In this document: piece after piece, positions 11,592 through 14,387 of the stretch
How the letters are laid out: each line of letters starts with the position of its first letter
Position numbering within the stretch: position 1 is the stretch's first letter
NCBI GenBank assembly: GCA_018060635.1
Contig: JAGOVR010000029.1
Location: forward strand, 1-14,387
Source: Bacteriovoracaceae bacterium
GTDB lineage: Bacteria > Bdellovibrionota > Bacteriovoracia > Bacteriovoracales > Bacteriovoracaceae
Reading direction: 5' to 3'
Length of the DNA stretch: 14,387 nucleotides
Position numbers and translations under genes: made by a program
Notes under the pieces: model-generated
What the model saw: only the letters and a program-made list of their open reading frames with translations
The model's database searches: none
Told to the model about the DNA's origin: nothing

Positions 11592-14387
11592 AAATAGCAA
11601 TATCAAAAAAGTTTTAGTGATTGGATCAGGACCTATTACTATTGGTCAAGCGGCTGAGTTTGATTATGCTGGAACTCAGGCCCTCCGAGTGTTACGACAA
11701 GAAGGTGTTGAGGTTGTTTTAGTTAATTCTAATCCTGCAACTATCATGACCGATCAAGAAATGGCGGATCAAGTTTATATTGAACCTTTAACTGTCGAAT
11801 CCCTTACTAAAATTATCTATAAAGAAAAACCTGATGGAATTCTTCCTACACTAGGAGGACAAACAGGACTTAACTTAGCAGTAAGTGTTGCAGAGACGGG
11901 CCTTCTGGAAAAAGAAGGGATCACACTTTTAGGAACTAATCTTCCCACTATAAAAAAAGCTGAAGATCGTAAGCTCTTTAAAAATTTGATGGCAGAAATT
12001 GGCGAACCAACACCTGAAAGTGAAATTGTGACCACCATCCAAGAAGCTGTGACATTTTCTTTTAAAACAGGTTATCCCCTCATTGTGCGTCCTGCTTATA
12101 CTCTCGGTGGAACGGGTGGTGGTATTGTTCAAAATGAGGCAGAACTTTTGCGCATTGTAGAGCAAGGACTAAATGCGAGTCCTATTGGGCAATGTCTTAT
12201 TGAGAAAAGTATTTATGGTTACAAAGAAATTGAATACGAAATCATGCGTGATAAAAATGATAACTGCATTGTTGTTTGTAATATGGAAAATTTTGATGCG
12301 GTTGGCGTTCACACGGGCGACAGTATTGTGGTTTGTCCCAGTCAAACGCTCTGTGACCGTGATTATCAGATGCTCAGAAATGCCTCTCTTAAAATTATCC
12401 GTGCTTTAAAAATTGAAGGAGGATGTAACGTTCAATTTGGACTCGATGCTGTCAGTTCTCAGTATTATGTCATCGAAGTGAATCCTCGTGTGAGTCGTTC
12501 TTCCGCTTTAGCTTCTAAAGCCACAGGATACCCGATTGCTAAAATTGCTACCCTTATTGCCTTAGGTTACACCTTAGATGAAATTAAAAATCCAGTAACA
12601 AAAAAAACCTTTGCCTCTTTTGAACCTACTATTGACTATATCGTGACTAAAATTCCTCGTTTTCCTTTTGATAAATTTATTCATGCTGATAAAAAATTAG
12701 GGACTCAGATGAAAGCTACAGGGGAAGTCATGAGTATGGGACGGACCTTTGAAGAATCTCTCCTCAAGGCCATTCGTTCTTTAGAAATTGGAACCTCTCA
12801 CCTCTCTTTGAGTGGAACATCTTCTTTAAGTGCAGAAGTGTTACGGGAGAGAATTATTCATCCTGATCATGAAAGACTTTTTCTTTTAGCTCATGCCATG
12901 CGCACGGGCATATCGATCACAACTTTACATGAATGGAGTAAGGTCGATCTCTTTTTCTTGCATAAAATACAAAATATTTTAACCATGGAAGAAAAACTTA
13001 AAACAAAACCATTAAGCCCAGAACTTTTACGACAAGCTAAACGTATGGGTTTTACCAATAAAGAAATTACTCTTTTAAGCCAAGTAGAAAATGTTGAAAA
13101 GCTTTGCAAAGAGCACAAGATTATTCCAACTTATAAAATGGTAGATACTTGTGCTGGAGAATTTGAATCTTCGACTCCTTATTATTATTCAACTTACGAA
13201 GATGAAGATGAAGTAGTTCCTAGCCAAAAGAAAAGTATTATTATTTTAGGCTCAGGCCCTATTCGCATTGGCCAAGGAATTGAATTTGACTACGCTACTG
13301 TTCACGCTATTAATGCTATTAAAGAAGCTGGATTTGAGGCCATTATTATCAATAATAATCCTGAAACTGTTTCAACGGATTTTGATATTTCGGACAAACT
13401 CTATTTTGAACCTCTTTTTATTGAAGATGTTATGCACATCATTGAAAAAGAAAAACCACTGGGTGTTGTAGTGCAGTTTGGAGGACAAACGGCTCTTAAT
13501 TTAGCTCCTCAGCTTCACAAACGTGGTGTGCCCATTCTGGGAACATCTTTAGAAAATATTGATAAAGCGGAAGATCGTAAAAAGTTTGAAGCACTTTTAC
13601 AAAGTTTAAATATTAAACGCCCTCAAGGAGAGACCACCACATCCGAAAAAGAAGCTGTCACGTTAGCGCAAAAGCTAGGCTTTCCAGTGCTGGTTCGTCC
13701 TTCTTATGTTCTAGGCGGAAGGGCCATGGAAATTGTCTATAACGAAGAAGATCTTTTAAACTACATGAGTAGAGCCGTTAAAATTAATCCTGAACATCCC
13801 GTTCTTATTGATCGCTATATGACTGGTATGGAAATAGAAGTGGACGCACTCTGTGATGGTGAAAATGTTTTGATTCCTGGAATTATGGAACATATTGAAC
13901 GAGCAGGAGTTCATTCTGGAGATTCTATTGCCGTCTATCCTACACAAAATCTAGCACTCCATTTAAAAGAAGAAATCATTAGTACTTCTATGAAATTAGC
14001 ACAGGCCCTCCAAATAAAAGGACTTCTTAATATTCAATATGTGGTAGCAGATAATGCGGTCTATGTGATTGAAGTAAATCCTAGGTCATCACGTACGGTT
14101 CCATTCTTAAGTAAAGTAACAGGAATTCCTATGGCCAAAGTAGCTAGTTACCTTATCTTAGGAAAAACGCTTCCAGAACTCGGTTATAAAAATGGACTCT
14201 ACCCTGAAGATCATTTTATTTCGGTGAAAGCTCCTGTGTTTTCTTTTGCAAAACTGCATAGTGTTGATACAGGTCTAGGTCCTGAAATGAAATCTACTGG
14301 TGAAGTGATGGGACGAGACTTAACTTTTAATAAAGCACTCTATAAAGCACTCCTTTCTTCTGGAATGCAAATCCCTCATCACGGTGT
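11584..14387 (+). CDS. carB: Carbamoyl-phosphate synthase, large subunit, 3' end missing
   Basis: Uses two ATP, bicarbonate and ammonia from CarA to make carbamoyl phosphate. The frame is open from ATG at 11584 (GAGG at 11575-11578, 5 nt spacing) to the window end: 934 codons plus 2 bases of an expected 1060-1080. The two homologous synthetase halves are clear. The first (about 1-400) has GSGPITIGQAAEFDYAGTQ, RPAYTLGGTGGG (169-180), GVHTGDS and IEVNPRVSRSSALASK (297-312). An oligomerisation segment at about 401-550 follows. The second half (about 551-934) has GSGPIRIGQGIEFDYATV, RPSYVLGGRAME (705-716), GVHSGDS and IEVNPRSSRTVPF (829-841). The missing end would hold the MGS-like allosteric domain, so regulation by UMP or other effectors cannot be judged. 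The usual xDPxGVHTGDS reads FDAVGVHTGDS in the first half. No frameshift is seen. Confidence 0.97.
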   Translation, partial: MPKNSNIKKVLVIGSGPITIGQAAEFDYAGTQALRVLRQEGVEVVLVNSNPATIMTDQEMADQVYIEPLTVESLTKIIYKEKPDGILPTLGGQTGLNLAVSVAETGLLEKEGITLLGTNLPTIKKAEDRKLFKNLMAEIGEPTPESEIVTTIQEAVTFSFKTGYPLIVRPAYTLGGTGGGIVQNEAELLRIVEQGLNASPIGQCLIEKSIYGYKEIEYEIMRDKNDNCIVVCNMENFDAVGVHTGDSIVVCPSQTLCDRDYQMLRNASLKIIRALKIEGGCNVQFGLDAVSSQYYVIEVNPRVSRSSALASKATGYPIAKIATLIALGYTLDEIKNPVTKKTFASFEPTIDYIVTKIPRFPFDKFIHADKKLGTQMKATGEVMSMGRTFEESLLKAIRSLEIGTSHLSLSGTSSLSAEVLRERIIHPDHERLFLLAHAMRTGISITTLHEWSKVDLFFLHKIQNILTMEEKLKTKPLSPELLRQAKRMGFTNKEITLLSQVENVEKLCKEHKIIPTYKMVDTCAGEFESSTPYYYSTYEDEDEVVPSQKKSIIILGSGPIRIGQGIEFDYATVHAINAIKEAGFEAIIINNNPETVSTDFDISDKLYFEPLFIEDVMHIIEKEKPLGVVVQFGGQTALNLAPQLHKRGVPILGTSLENIDKAEDRKKFEALLQSLNIKRPQGETTTSEKEAVTLAQKLGFPVLVRPSYVLGGRAMEIVYNEEDLLNYMSRAVKINPEHPVLIDRYMTGMEIEVDALCDGENVLIPGIMEHIERAGVHSGDSIAVYPTQNLALHLKEEIISTSMKLAQALQIKGLLNIQYVVADNAVYVIEVNPRSSRTVPFLSKVTGIPMAKVASYLILGKTLPELGYKNGLYPEDHFISVKAPVFSFAKLHSVDTGLGPEMKSTGEVMGRDLTFNKALYKALLSSGMQIPHHG

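Noticed and set aside
11817..14387. Several short frames on both strands across carB
   Set aside because: All lie within the continuous carB frame, which shows the conserved motifs from start to window end.

Overview
This is an AT-rich window (roughly 35-40% G+C by eye) of densely packed, mostly housekeeping bacterial genes. Two lipoprotein genes and an LpxH-like phosphatase point to a Gram-negative cell envelope. A pyrB-pyrC-carA-carB operon with a class I dihydroorotase is not the enterobacterial arrangement. A low-GC Bdellovibrionota-type organism would fit, but this is a guess from style and gene order; nothing in the window fixes the taxon.

Layout. (1) Positions 1-1184, minus strand: a lipoprotein with a long, regular heptad coiled coil, cut by the window start. 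(2) Divergent from it, positions 1311-2363: 4-hydroxyphenylpyruvate dioxygenase (tyrosine catabolism), with a good sigma70-like promoter and a TTG start. (3) Positions 2480-4448, plus strand: an exported protein of unknown function, then a lipoprotein with an HEFAH zinc-peptidase motif, 19 bp apart. (4) Positions 4451-8193, minus strand: a tightly coupled uvrB / CxxxCxxCC-cluster protein / calcineurin-like phosphoesterase operon that converges on group 3 with only 2 bp between stop codons. (5) Positions 8348-14387, plus strand, divergent from uvrB: pyrB-pyrC-carA-carB, all overlapping by 4, 19 and 8 bp, with carB cut by the window end.

How the genes work together. CarA and CarB make carbamoyl phosphate from glutamine, bicarbonate and ATP. 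PyrB joins it to aspartate, and PyrC cyclises carbamoyl aspartate to dihydroorotate, so the operon covers the first three steps of de novo UMP synthesis and is translationally coupled throughout. UvrB is the damage-verification helicase of nucleotide excision repair; its two co-transcribed partners have no obvious link to repair.

I found no tRNA, rRNA, CRISPR array, insertion sequence, prophage gene or clear terminator. No strong candidate for a new biological system is visible. The most open items are the three envelope proteins of unknown role, the dyad-symmetric element in the uvrB-pyrB intergenic region, and the uvrB operon partners.
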